Below are positions 35,601 through 47,155 of a DNA stretch of 64,000 bases, in pieces. The stretch covers positions 1 to 64,000 of the forward strand of contig JAOALB010000199.1 in NCBI GenBank assembly GCA_025331125.1, in the 5' to 3' direction. The notes beneath the pieces are model-generated. The model did not search any database. It was not told the origin of the DNA and saw only the letters and a program-made list of their open reading frames with translations. The DNA is from Mycogone perniciosa (lineage: Eukaryota > Ascomycota > Sordariomycetes > Hypocreales > Hypocreaceae). The first letter of the stretch is position 1, and each line of letters begins with the position of its first letter. The position numbers were made by a program, and so were the translations under genes.

Positions 35601-37437
35601 GCCGTAGAAGATGGAGCCGATGATGAGAGCCATTATAAACTGAACCACGGTGGATGCCATGGTCGCCGAGATGTCGTTCCACATGCGTTGATATGCGCGT
35701 TTAGTGTTTAGCCTGATCTGCATCAGGACACTGATTGTATATGGTGATTTCGGCCGAACATTTTTGGATTGTCGATAATTCTTCCGTTGGCGGAATCCAG
35801 CAAGACTCTCTCCCTGACGCTCACCCAGGAATTCCTCGTCATATTGGTCGAGCTCTTTTTGCAAAGCCTTGTACTCGGGAGACTGCCGCCAGTACCGCTC
35901 AAAGTCTTCTGGTGTTCGTGGAACCTTGTTCTCCATTCCCTCACGAGCCCTACGCTCTATTGGGTTGGTAACGGAGGTGATAAAGTCTCCGGTTGTCTGG
36001 CGCGGGGGACAATACCAGCCTTGCCTCTCAAAGAAGCGCTTGGCCTGGTCGGCAGGTCCAAAGTAGATTTGACGGCCTTCATACAGAACCGTAGCTTTGT
36101 CAAAGAGATCGTATATGGACTGGCTTGCCTGATAGATGGCCACGGCATTGGTATGGTTTCCAAAATCTGCCGCCATTCGCAACGCTTGGACAAACTTCAG
36201 CGCAGTGGCCGAATCGAGGCCGCGAGTGCTTCAGAATGTTAGTAAAGCCGAAGCATATCAATTGTTGATGAACAAACCTGTTATCCCACGCAGAGAAGGG
36301 CGACCCGGACAAGACCATCTCCGCAATGCTGACACGCTTTCTCTCACCACCAGACACACCACGGACAAAATCGTTGCCAACCTTGGTGTTATACGTGTGA
36401 CTAAGGCCAAACGAAGCCATGACAACCTTGGCAATGTAACGGCAGTAGTCTTGACGCGACATATCATGAATACGGTGGGATGGTGTGCGGGCAGAGGCTG
36501 CAAGTTCAAGCGTCTGGCCGACCGTGAGATGAGGGAAGTGTTTGTCAACCTGCAGACCGACGGTCAGTGACACTGTGGCGAGGTTTTGTCTTTTGATAGC
36601 GCTCATTTTATATGAAAGCCTCTGTAAACCTGCTTAACATACCTCTTGATTGTAAACGGCCTCTCCCTTGAACTCCTTCTGCATCTGTTTCTGTGGGATG
36701 CCGTCGTAGTGTACACTCGACTTTTCACCAAGTTTGAGTCCGTATAGTTCACCACAGATGGACTTTAGAAGGGTGCTGCATCCAGATCCCGGTCGTCCGA
36801 GAACCACTAGGAGCTCTCCGCCCTTGAGAACTCCATTAAAGTTGTGGAGAATCTGCTTTGGCTGTTTCTTGCCGAAGCTGAAGAACTCACCAACCCTCAA
36901 TGGTGACATGAGAACCGAGCCAACCGTTTGTTGGATCTGGATCGCCGAACCAGACCCGAAGACGTCCAGGTTTCGAAAGGCAATATCAAGCTGACAGTCT
37001 GTGATACCCTTTTCGCGCACCTGTTCGATGAAACGGTGCAGCCACTTTGAAAGGTCGAATTCACGATGCTCCGGGTCCAGAGTCTGGTCATATTCGTTGA
37101 TTGCTCCAAGGCCCATGCCTGACTGAGGATTCACAGCAACGCTAGAGCGTCGGCGGGAGAGTGCAGTTGCAATGCGCTTAAGTTCAGTTTTGTCTTCCTG
37201 TCCAATCATGGCCTCAGGGTCGTATGTGTGGGAACGCTCCAAGCGCTCCGTTTCGTCACTCATCTCAATGTCGGAGCTGGAAAAACGACTTTGACTTGGG
37301 CTCCTCTCCATTTGGGGTCTTCCCGGGCAAACGTAGTTTTCCATGATCGCGGGTAGATGGAGATCTTGCTGTACCGTAGCACCTGCTTCTTCGAGGCTGC
37401 CACCTGCAGCCTCCCTTGTATCGTCAGGATGGGTCAT
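32601..37437 (-). CDS. PDR-type full-size ABC-G multidrug transporter, five exons
   Basis: Exons 37437-36643, 36549-36278, 36228-34421, 34358-33451 and 33389-32601 encode 1523 residues, the usual length for the CDR/PDR family. Introns are 93, 49, 62 and 61 bp, all GT-AG. Order is NBD1-TMD1-NBD2-TMD2. NBD1 (about 180-420) has the PDR-typical deviant Walker A GRPGSGCST, signature VSGGERKR and a WDNSTRGLDSA loop. NBD2 has canonical GVSGAGKTT (near 911), a deviant signature (L-N-V-E-Q-R-K) and L-F-L-D-E-P-T-S-G-L-D-S near 1039. This catalytic asymmetry is normal for the family. Each TMD has about six helices, with Cys-rich extracellular loops in TMD2. It is probably a plasma-membrane efflux pump for azoles, plant compounds or the cell's own metabolites. 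The start is the first ATG (MTHPDD) of the frame. Confidence 0.93.
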
Positions 37438-39169
37438 GGCTGTATTCCTATTCCTCGACGGGTGGACACGAGCTGAGTGAAGAGAAGGAAGGAGCACGAC
37501 GAGGACACGGCTCGATTAAGTAGCGGGACATGTTTCCTTTCAATTGTTATCTGGTCCATGGCTTACCTGTCCGGGAACGGGCAGTCGGGTTGCGAGTCCA
37601 GCCCAGCCCAGTGTCCAATGGCTAGCCAAAACCTTGTAGGGTGATTAAACATTGGCAACGGGAATGTTCCATCGTATGCAGGCATGTTAGACAATGTTGG
37701 ATGAAAGCAAACAAGCGTCCTCCGCAGGTCCACAGGTCCTCATGGAAGGCCGGACTTTGAGGAGCGGGTCGCCGCAAACCCCGCCAGGATCGCCGGGAAC
37801 GGGAACGGGGTTGCTTCACACGGTATTTCCCCGATCGACCGACGAGCCAAACAGACACAGACAGCAGACCGCATCCGTTCTTGAGACATATCCTAATCAT
37901 TGTCTCATACTTCTTATTTGCTCGCGGCTTGTACGGAGTACTACTCCACATGTTGTGTCAGGCCACGAATCCTCTCCACGCCAAAGGGATCCTTGGCCAG
38001 CTCAAAGCAGCGTTGGCAGCTAGCGAATGGCTGGGATCGATGAAGGAACCGGCGCCGAGTCTGTTGAGCTTTGTTTCCCAGGCTGAGCCTGATATGATGC
38101 AATCGGATCTTCTGTGGAGTGGATGGAAACTGGTTATGGACACGCTACTCCTCTTAGCTTTCCTGGTCTGCATTCCAACGACACGACCGTCAAACGCCGC
38201 ACAAATTGACTTTCGAGACCCAGGGAGATTTGATGGCGTTGCCCGAGTCGGGCGGATCTGAAGTTCCACTCAACTGCTTCATAGTACGGAGTAGTACTAC
38301 TAGCATTGAAAGCACAACGTTGGATGGAAGCTACCGTATGGCTAAGTGCCGAGGGCTGCTAGTAGTAGAACAAGAATATCGTTTTTGCTCAGGTCTATAG
38401 TAATAGTCATAGGTCTTCGCGCGTGATGATGCTGAGGTCAATTTCCTGAGATGGCTCAAGTTGAGAATAGGAATGGTACAGAGATCACGTGGACACATCA
38501 TTCCTGCCTCAAGTAAGTTCCTCAACAGCGCACAACTTGTATTTTGTCCATTCACTTTTTTTTAAAGAAAAGGCGTTTTCCCCATTGTTCTACCATCAGC
38601 TCTCCCACAGAGCAGAGTCCGTCCTCTTGAGTGGCATCACGGACTTTCGCGTTTCTGCGACTTGGCCTGAATCATGCGTTGGTAATAATCATGTAATGCC
38701 TGGTGGGGACAGTGAAGAGCCGTCGGAGTTTGAAATCGTCACTCCCGCCCCGAAACTCCGTCCCGAGCGCTCCATATAACGAAGATGACGCCTCCAGCCT
38801 ATTAATCGCACTCATGATCGCTGGCCGGAAAGATGCCGACTGCTACTTAGGGGCCCGGGCCCGGAGCCGAGCCGTGTAAGGCGTGCGTTGAGAGGCAGTT
38901 TCCGGGTGCACAGCATGTTCCGTGGTGATCCAGGAAATCAGGCTCGGGATCCTCCCGACTAGCTCTCCGCATTGATTTAACATGGCTTCCTCGCGCCAAA
39001 GTCTGGAAATGTTCCTCTTTGGCCGGCGGGTGCCAATTTCTGTTTTTGTCAGCAGAAGCGCGCGTCATTTGCTCACATTCCGGGCCACCGAGAGACGCTT
39101 GAAGCGCAGCGACTCTTCCCAGATGTACGAGTACAGACTGGACTCGCAATTACACCATCCACAGCCTCT
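37438..39169. other. Long intergenic region upstream of the ABC transporter
   Basis: GC-balanced, with no open frame carrying a recognisable domain. It contains two TACGGAGTA 9-mers (37932, 38285). It probably holds the transporter's promoter; no specific operator could be recognised. Confidence 0.5.
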
Positions 39170-40340
39170 GACGCTAGCCTCTCACGGTTTATTGAAGACA
39201 GAATGAGACAGTGCGAGAGATATCACGCATCTTGTCGGAACCGTTCCGGTTTGGCACAACAACGCCGAAGCACATACTGGACGTCGGCTTCTCGGTAAAC
39301 TACTGTGTCCGATTGCACAAAGAGAGACACCAATATGCATGTCTCAACCCCTGAGCAAATTATCGATCATTGTTGAATCCCACCTGGAGCAGGTACCATG
39401 ACATCTGCTCCCCCATCTTTCGAGATGCCATAACTTGCGTGTGCAAACTGGGAATTCCTTACTTGTGGACTGACAGCCTGTGCATCGATGACTGGAGGCG
39501 GGAAGCCGCCAAAATGGCCACCATCTACCAAATTTCGTTTTCAGTCATCTCCACCTCTGAATCTCGGGGCGTAGTATAGTGAGAAATACTGCAGTTTGTT
39601 GAAAGACGATGACTTATTAGCTGTCTGCTGGCATAGGTTAGTCGAATATTGTACGAGGTTGCAGCTAACCTACGAAACAGATATCTTCCGAGCAATACCT
39701 GAAATCGCAAAGAGTCCGAGTACACTGCTCGACCGCTGAAAAAGTCATCGCTGAAGGACCTGGCGCGGTATGCAGAGTCAATCTCAATCTCCAAGAGCTC
39801 TGCTGAGCAGGGTGTGTGTGGTCATACCGCCCAGGGACTTGACGAGCCCCGACTTGGTTATGGACAGCCGCTACATGTCAAGTGCTCCGTAAAATTCATC
39901 AATATTCCCGGTGACTCGACTGCATTACGTGACATGGTGGAAGTATGGATTCGACCAGTGAGCTCGTCCAAGATCACGTTCTGCTTTGTGGGTATCTGAT
40001 ACCAATCGCACTCCATCATCTGCCGCTACCAGGGAACGACGCAAGGCGGCCATTTAAGCCGTTCGACCCTTCACATCACGCAAGGGCGGGTGTCCAACAT
40101 CTGGGCACATTACGGCTCTTCACCGACAATGCATGGCTTATTAATGCTCATGGAGAAAGCGGCATCCGGTGTACTGGAGCTCTTACTGGTCAAAAGCATC
40201 GGCGATGAAGGGAGGCGTTGCCAAGTCTATAAGCGGTTTGGATTGGTCGAGATCTTGAAGCCCCTGCAGCAATGAAAGTCCGAAAGAGATACGGTAATAC
40301 TGGGCGGACATATTTACCTCGAAGATGGGAGAGAACGTGC
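39170..40340 (+). pseudogene. Relic of a HET (heterokaryon incompatibility) domain gene
   Basis: The plus strand shows HET-domain landmarks in order but broken. About 39185-39230 gives R-Q-C-E-R-Y-H-A-S-C (the pre-HET C-x-x-x-H-x-x-C region). About 39330-39360 gives Y-A-C-L-N-P where intact proteins have Y-x-A-L-S-H-C-W-G. About 39370-39575 gives the strong core F-R-D-A-I, Y-L-W-T-D-S-L-C-I and WRREAAKMATIYQ. After a stop at 39579, about 39640-39735 resembles the C-terminal flank (L-V-E-Y-C-T-R-L-Q-L-T-Y). Frameshifts and several stops separate the pieces. HET proteins trigger cell death on allorecognition; this one is dead. Confidence 0.75.
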
Positions 40341-40944
40341 TTGTTGAAATATTATTGACTTTACAGATGAAGGAAGGGAATATGATGCACAGATGAGCCA
40401 TGCGCAGCTGCCCGATGGGCTTGCGAAAGACTACGAGTACTTACATACGAAGCACACCTGTGTCGCATCCTTTACCTAGTACTGCGTTTGTGCGTATTTA
40501 GCTGGCTCCCCACCCTCCCTCCGGCTGCACACCACATGTGCCAACTCTGCTCCACAGCGGGATATAAAGCACCTCGTTGGTCGCCTTGTTTCGTTGTGGC
40601 ACATCCGAACAGGGATTCGGCGGAGACACTCTCCGGCTGAATGTGCTGTTGGTTTGACAACCAACAACATCCAGGGCTGCTTGCTAAAAGGTGAAGAATC
40701 CCCGTGTCATTAGCTTTTCTGACAATGTTGCTGGCAGAAAAGAGACAATCTTCTCCATCTTGCCATCGTTTTAAAGCTAGGCCTGTCGCTTCTTTGTTAT
40801 GGTGTCCAATCGATCATCTCCATTTGCTCTCTTGCGGCCGTCTCTCACGTTATTCCACAGATGGGCATCCCCGATCTGCAAGCTATGTAACTTGAGCAGA
40901 CTCGTATCGTATATTCCTCCAACCCCGCTATTTGCGACCAAAAC
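40341..40944. other. Intergenic region
   Basis: Nothing recognisable; it presumably includes the promoter of the chromodomain gene. Confidence 0.5.
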
Positions 40945-41937
40945 ATGAGCACGAGTACGGCCACAGCCAGCTCTAGTCAGACTCCCACAAGTACGCCACT
41001 TCCTCGATTATTAATGTCACATACTCCGTATAACCGGCAACTTTGCTGACTTGTCTTAGTCCTCCCTTGCGTAGGCATTGGCGATTTTACACCACCGCCG
41101 CCAGTCGACTTTGCGACTGTCGACGAATTCTTCCAGCTCTTTACCCATTTCGGGGACGAAGGTTCCGAGACGATGCTTCCTGAGACTGTGCTCTCCACAG
41201 CCGTTGATGCGACCTACTGCAATGGTAGGACGAGCGATGATGGCACAGACCATGTGCCAAGGAGTCAATCAGCCACCCCCGAAGGCCCTGGTCACAGCCA
41301 TCAAGGTGCGACCACACCATTAACTGCGAAGTCATTGGACGATGAAGTGCCCAAAACTTCAACTGCGAGGTTACGCATCGCAGACATTATCGACAACGAC
41401 GCGACCAGCAACGATGATACATGTGATGGCCCCGCCCGAAATCCTTCAACCGAAACCAGCGCGACTAGGTTCCGTGACGATGAAAAAGAGAAGCAAAAGC
41501 AGAATATAGACGAGGCGGCAACAGAGTCAAACATAGATCAGGCCGACGAGCATCAGCAAAGAAACACGTCAAAGAAGAAGCAACGCGAGGCGGCCAACGA
41601 CGCCGGATTACACTCCGACAAGACCAGCAACACCGACAACATATTCGAGATTGAGTGTTTGAGATCACATCAAGTGGACAAAAAGTTCGCTGTGGTGGAC
41701 TTCTTCGTCGAGTGGAAGAGCGGAGCAACCACCTGGGAAACCGAGCGCGATCTCCAACTCCAGGTGCCCTCGCTCGTGTTGGACTACTGGGACAAGCAAG
41801 GTGGCCGAGAGAAAGTCACCGGGCTGCAAGAGTTTCACGTCCTACGACTTCTCGATTATCGGCAGACGCCGTCTTCTTATCTTGTCCAGTGGGCCATCGG
41901 AGCGGCACCCCACCATCGCCGTTCCGCCCTCGCTTAA
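40945..41937 (+). CDS. Chromodomain-like protein, two exons
   Basis: Exons 40945-40990 and 41060-41937 encode 307 residues. The 69-bp intron is inferred because the downstream frame is open back to the acceptor and the first ATG lies in the short exon. Residues about 30-210 are hydrophilic, rich in Thr, Asp, Glu, Asn and Lys, and probably disordered. Residues about 210-265 match a chromodomain: E-I-E-C-L-R-S-H, then V-D-F-F-V-E-W-K-S-G-A-T-T-W-E and a helix ending in D-Y-W. A second, shorter chromo-like strand pair follows (F-H-V-L-R-L-L-D-Y-R, Y-L-V-Q-W). Chromodomains bind methylated histone tails. The protein lacks any recognisable catalytic domain. A retrotransposon-integrase origin is possible but unproven. 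The very C terminus may be misframed or spliced. Confidence 0.7.
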
Positions 41938-42231
41938 TTGCATATGATTGCTGTCAGGACCCAACCTCTAAGATAACAGATACCCAGTAATAGGAGGTGG
42001 TGCTACAGACTCTCTCCACCGCCTCCCTTTCAGCCAATTTGCTGGCCAGAAGCCTCCGATCTTCTCGAACTCGGACTAAACGACAGCCTTTACTGCTTGA
42101 GAAGACGAACCGAGACGCCTCCTCAAGCTCTTCTTCCCCTTGTCACGGACTCTCTAGGCCCCGCCATCGCATACTATATACCCCTCCCACTCTCAGCTCA
42201 GCTCTCGAGTCTCAGCTGAAGAAGCGAAGCC

Positions 42232-43792
42232 ATGTCTCTCCAGGTGCCTATGGCGCATCGTGCGAAGGACCAGGGCGCCACCAAGGCTGTCATTTTGGTA
42301 CTGCTTTTCTCATACTCGTCATGCCTCTATGCCCTCTCTTTGCTGCTCCAAAGCTGTCGTCTTCCCGGACAACGGCTTCATTGAGCTTGCGAGACATGCA
42401 TGGCCTGGCTAACATTAAATCTTCGCATTTGCTAGGTCGGTGGTCCTTCTCGCGGTACGCGATTCCGTCCACTCTCCCTGGACCTCCCCAAGCCGCTCTT
42501 CGAAGTCGCTGGCCACCCCATCATCTGGCACTGCCTCTCTGCCGTTGCCCGCGTTCCCAACAAGCAGATCCAGGAGGTCTACATCATTGGCTACTACGAC
42601 GAAACCGTCTTCCGGGACTTTATCAAGGACTCGGCGAAGGAGTTCCCCGGCATCACCATTCGCTATCTACGAGAGTACCAGGCCCTCGGCACGGCTGGTG
42701 GTCTCTACCACTTCCGCGATGCCATCCTCAAGGGCCGGCCCGAGAGCCTCTTTGTCCTCAACGCCGACGTCTGCTGCTCGTTCCCCCTCGAAGAAATGCT
42801 GAAGCTCTTCAATGAGAAGGACGCCGAGGCCGTCATCCTCGGAACGCGCGTCAGCGACGATGCCGCCTCAAACTTCGGTTGCATCGTCTCCGATTCTCAC
42901 ACCCGCCGTGTCCTCCACTACGTCGAGAAGCCCGAATCCCACATTAGCAACCTGATCAACTGCGGTGTCTACCTCTTCTCAACCGAAGCCATCTTCCCAT
43001 CCATCAGGTCCGCCATCAAGCGCCGCACCGACCGCCCTACGCGCCTCGTCTCCTACCCGTCCTCAGACAACCTTGAGAACATGTACATCCCAGCTGCGGC
43101 CGCCGCAGACGACGATGACGACGACACCAACCGGAGGAACGAAGTCATTCGTTTGGAGCAGGACATCCTCGGTGACATGGCCGACAGCAAGCAGTTCTTC
43201 GTCTACGAAACCAAGGACTTCTGGCGCCAAATCAAGACCGCTGGCTCCGCCGTGCCAGCCAACGCCCTGTACCTGCAAAAGGCCTGGCAGTCAGGCAGCG
43301 ACGAGCTCGCCCAGCCCAGCGCCAACATCGTCGCCCCCGTCTTCATCCACCCTACCGCTGAGGTGCACCCAACCGCCAAGCTCGGCCCCAATGTCAGCAT
43401 CGGTCCCCGCGTCGTCGTCGGTGCCGGCGCTCGCGTAAAGGACAGTATCGTGCTAGAAGACTCCGACATCAAGCACGATGCCTGCGTGCTTCACTCCATC
43501 ATCGGTTGGGGAAGCCGCGTAGGCGCCTGGGCCCGTGTGGAGGGCACGCCGACACCAGTTGGCAGCCACTCCACCAGCATCATCAAGAACGGCGTCAAAG
43601 TGCAGAGCACCTCCATCTTGGGTAAGGACTGTGGTGTCGGCGATGAGGTGCACGTGCAGAATTGTGTCTGCTTGCCGTACAAGGAGCTGAAGAGAGTGAG
43701 TTGTCCCAAACCAGTCCTTTTTTGTTTGTTTTCATATGAAACCCACACTAACTTCTTTCTTTTAGGACGTTTCCAATGAGGTCATCATGTAA
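42232..43792 (+). CDS. Mannose-1-phosphate guanylyltransferase, GMPPA-like, three exons
   Basis: Exons 42232-42297, 42436-43695 and 43766-43792 encode 450 residues. The last exon supplies only D-V-S-N-E-V-I-M. The N-terminal nucleotidyltransferase fold has V-I-L-V-G-G-P-S-R-G-T-R-F-R-P-L-S and L-P-K-P-L-F-E-V-A-G. The middle carries L-N-A-D-V-C-C, where catalytic enzymes usually have L-N-G-D/N-A-D. The C-terminal part (about 305-445) is a left-handed beta-helix of hexapeptide repeats (I-H-P-T-A-E-V-H-P-T-A-K-L-G-P-N-V). This resembles animal GMPPA and its fungal orthologues more than the short catalytic GMPPB/Psa1 form. It makes or regulates GDP-mannose for N- and O-glycans and cell-wall mannan. 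An A5-D6 insertion (about 304 codons in) looks like a lineage-specific loop. It converges on the transporter at 44389-46049. Confidence 0.92.
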
Positions 43793-44388
43793 AGCACGAA
43801 GAATAGATGGAAGCAACTGACGGACGAGATGGGACATTAAAAAGGAGATGAACCCTGAAAGATAATGAAGAAAAAAAGATGTGATTCTGGCGAGTGAAGA
43901 CGCCATTAACGATATCACGGATTCTACTACTACCTCTTACTACCCTCTTACGTGTCTACCTCTTTCACATACCGAAGGAGCTGCAGGACAAATCATAGAT
44001 CTTACATAATTCTACTGAAGAAAAGAGTTTGCCCAACCGACTTGGTCGTGTATTCCGTTCGTCGTACTCGTACAATCGACTAGATTTTGCACTTCTCCAG
44101 CCCTCACCCAATTTTCCTCACTCCTTAGCCTGATAAAACTCACCATATGAGTAAGACACGACTTCATCGTCAACTAATATCATTGCAAACCAGGTCTGTC
44201 CCCTCTAAAAATTCAATACCTCTCCCCCATCCATGCTCTGGACGCCGTAATCCTCCCCCCTCATGATGTGTCTCTTTAATATGTATACATACCATGTCGT
44301 GTGCACATACGCCCATATACAACCCTAGTTTTTGCTGCCCTATCCAAAAGGCTTCCCCAGTGCAAGAAACCCGAAAAAAAAGAGTGAA
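43793..44388. other. Convergent 3' intergenic region
   Basis: 3' flanks of the two converging genes; no further gene. Confidence 0.6.
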
Positions 44389-46049
44389 TCAAATCTCCTT
44401 TTGCATATTTAACCGACTCGCTGAACGTGGTAGCATCGGGCTGCTTGGTCGACTTGATGTTAACCCCATGCCCTTGCCGTCAAAGGGGTCTGCGTTGAGG
44501 TGCTTGGAATCCGTCATGCGAGGCGTGCCAACGGGGGTTAAGAAGCTCTCAATGGTGGGCTTTGTAAAGCTGGCGACGCGGATGGGTGGTCGCCGTTGAA
44601 GGGTCTCCTCGGGTGCGCTGTACATGTATGTAGCCAGGAGGACGAGTGATGTACCAGCGAGGAACTGCACAGGTAGGGTGGTTAGTCGGCTGCCGTTTCC
44701 ATCCAATATCACCAGCTGAGGGGGTGGTAACCTACCGTAATGGTGACCTTGAATTCAAACATCCACACACTCACAAGGAAGCTGAGGATGATGCTTATGC
44801 TGGTGGCAAAGTTCTTGACAATATTGTCCGCGTCTCTGATGACGAGACTGGCAAGTAGGCCACCCGCTGCCTGTAGCACAACAGTGGCCCACACAGCCGC
44901 GTTGTATCCCTCAAAGAAACCGTGCTCACGGATGCCGGCACCATCCTGCCACATGACACCACCAAGGAGGGCAGCAATCATGGAATAGAAGCTCAATTGG
45001 AGGTTTCGAATCCAAACGCTCGCCTGCGTGGGGCTCTCCTTGAGAAGCTTCTCAAAGTAGACACCTGTAAGGCCTGAGACAGCCGCCGAGACGAGAACTG
45101 CAGTCACGCCAACGGAGTAGTTCATCTGAGGTTCAAGAGGGGTCAGGTCGTTGTCGATGCCCTGATATGTCGCGGAGCGGCGTGTTAGATGCACAGGTGG
45201 TGAGTCATCAGGGATGGCATGGCCGAGCTCGTGTTTGGATCGGGGGAAGAAGTGATCGGGCATGCCATGGAGCAACACCGGGGAGGACGGTGTGGTAGAG
45301 GAGGAGGGGAGAGAGACGATTGAGACGCCAATTGTGAGAACGACCAGAGAGAGCCAGCGTGTGAATCCAAGGGGTCGTTTAAGGAGCATGACGCTGAAGA
45401 CGGCTGTGGTAAGAATCTGCCGTGTCCGCTGTTAGCACCAGTGTCTGTTTTCCCACCTATGACGGTGACGGATTGTGTAGCTGGCTACCTTTAACTGGTA
45501 GAGGACCTGAAAATGCACGGCGTCGAGATTGCCAACAGCAACGTATTGCAGAATATTTTGGAGGGTGTAAAAGATAGCAGGCACAACAAGCTTCCAGCCG
45601 TCTCCACCAAATACGGCGTTATATATCTGCTCGAACAGCACAGTAGCAGGCGTGCTGGGCGCAAGTGTCTTGGACGCCTCGTACATGGCGAGCGTAAGGG
45701 AAACGGCGAGCTTTATGATTTCGTGGAGGAAGACGGCGGTCGAGGGGAAATAGCGATGGTCGCCAGCGGGGGGCATGATGCGGGAGTAGTGCATGATCTG
45801 TCGACATGTTAGCAAGACTGTTGGTTTGACTGTTTGACTGTCTAGCATGCTGAGACATACCAAGATGAAGGCCGAGTTTTGGACTGTGAGCTATCCGTTC
45901 CAGCAGTCAGCACAGAGCCCAATGGCGAGGCCAGGAGCGAGCAGCGAGGAACACGGTACCAAAAGCAATGACCGCTGTGTCCCTGAGCTCTTCTTCCTCT
46001 TCACAGCTCCAATGTCGCCTCGAGCGACGGCGGACTCGAGTATCGCCAT
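44389..46049 (-). CDS. UDP-galactose/UDP-GlcNAc-type nucleotide-sugar transporter (SLC35A family), five exons
   Basis: Exons 46049-45960, 45890-45861, 45797-45489, 45416-44736 and 44664-44389 encode 461 residues. All four introns (69, 63, 72 and 71 bp) are GT-AG and phase 0. Exon 2 is only 30 bases long. Landmarks are L-T-V-Q-N-S-A-F-I-L-I-M-H-Y-S-R across the exon 2/3 junction, A-V-F-L-H-E-I-I-K-L, L-Q-N-I-L-Q-Y-V-A-V-G-N-L-D-A, V-F-Q-V-L-Y-Q-L-K-type sequence, and a late D-A-D-N-I-V-K-N-F-A-T-S-I-S-I-I-L. All are typical of Golgi UDP-sugar antiporters such as Gms1. About ten membrane helices are expected. A Ser/Pro-rich loop after the fourth exon's first helix and a 70-residue tail are longer than in yeast relatives. 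The exact sugar cannot be read from sequence. Confidence 0.9.
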
Positions 46050-47155
46050 GGCGGGCGAACGTGGAGGAGGCGTGTGTCGGTGACAGAATGCGGTGGCGTC
46101 GTCTGCTCAAGGGGAGAAAGATTGGGTCCGTCTTGAAAGGGGAAATGGCCTATTCTTCCCACACAAGCGCAATGGCACTGCAAAGAGGGGGTTTCGTCAG
46201 CTTTGTTGGCTGCCAATTCAGAGCGAGACAGAGTTGGGAGCGACAAACACAGAGAGAATAGCCCACGCGACCTCGATGGCAGCAGCCGAAAACGGGCAGT
46301 GACAAATTCCAGACAGCCAAATAGTATTCGAGGAAGAAGAAGAAGAAATGGAGTAGAAAAGAAGTATTCACATTCTATTTCCCTCTCTTTCTGTCAATCA
46401 ATCTCTTACTCTTTTGTTTCTTCTCCTTCAAACCGCTAATCTGCGATGACGAAGATGACAAAGATGACAATGCTAAGATAGATGCAAGCGAGCGGGCGGT
46501 TAGAACTCTAATCTCCCCCCCCCCTGACGTCTGTGCCCCCTAGCACTAATCAGCCGCTAAAACCCCATTGCTAGCGAGGAGACTACCGCTAGCGACACCA
46601 CCAAATGACCTGTGGGGCCGCCGTGGTGGCCTGCCAGATCGCGGGGGACGAATCACATTCTCTTTTGCTTCAGCTTCCTTTCTTGATGCCCAACTCTCTT
46701 ACTCATAAGACATCTTATGTTATGTTGGAGAAAGCAGTCATAACGTTGATCTCTCCATAGGGATGAGTAATATAAAAAATAAATAAGTAATAAAAAATTC
46801 ATCAGAATAACAATACTATCCCGGGTCTAACAGTCCTTTTTTTCTACGAGTAGACGTTGTAATACACACCAACTACCGGCATCTCGGCAATGCCAGATTA
46901 TCCTTGTTTCACTTGGTGCTAGCTCTTATTTCACCAACGAACATCATGACACTGACACTGATAGGGATGATCTTCCACAGGCAAACGACGCAGATAGCAA
47001 TGTAGTATTTCCGAGTATTTTCCCTACAAGGCTGTACATAAATGCAGGCCAGCCTGATCGATTCCAATCACTTTCCTTGACCCAATTCCCAATTCCTGTA
47101 ACGTCTACCTTCACCTCATCATCATCGTAAATCGTCGTGATCCATGTCGTCGTCT
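46050..47155. other. Intergenic region
   Basis: The 5' side of the transporter, then AT-rich sequence (46760-46820). There is a run of ten or so C at about 46516-46525. Overlapping open frames near 46000-46300 have no recognisable domain. Confidence 0.5.
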
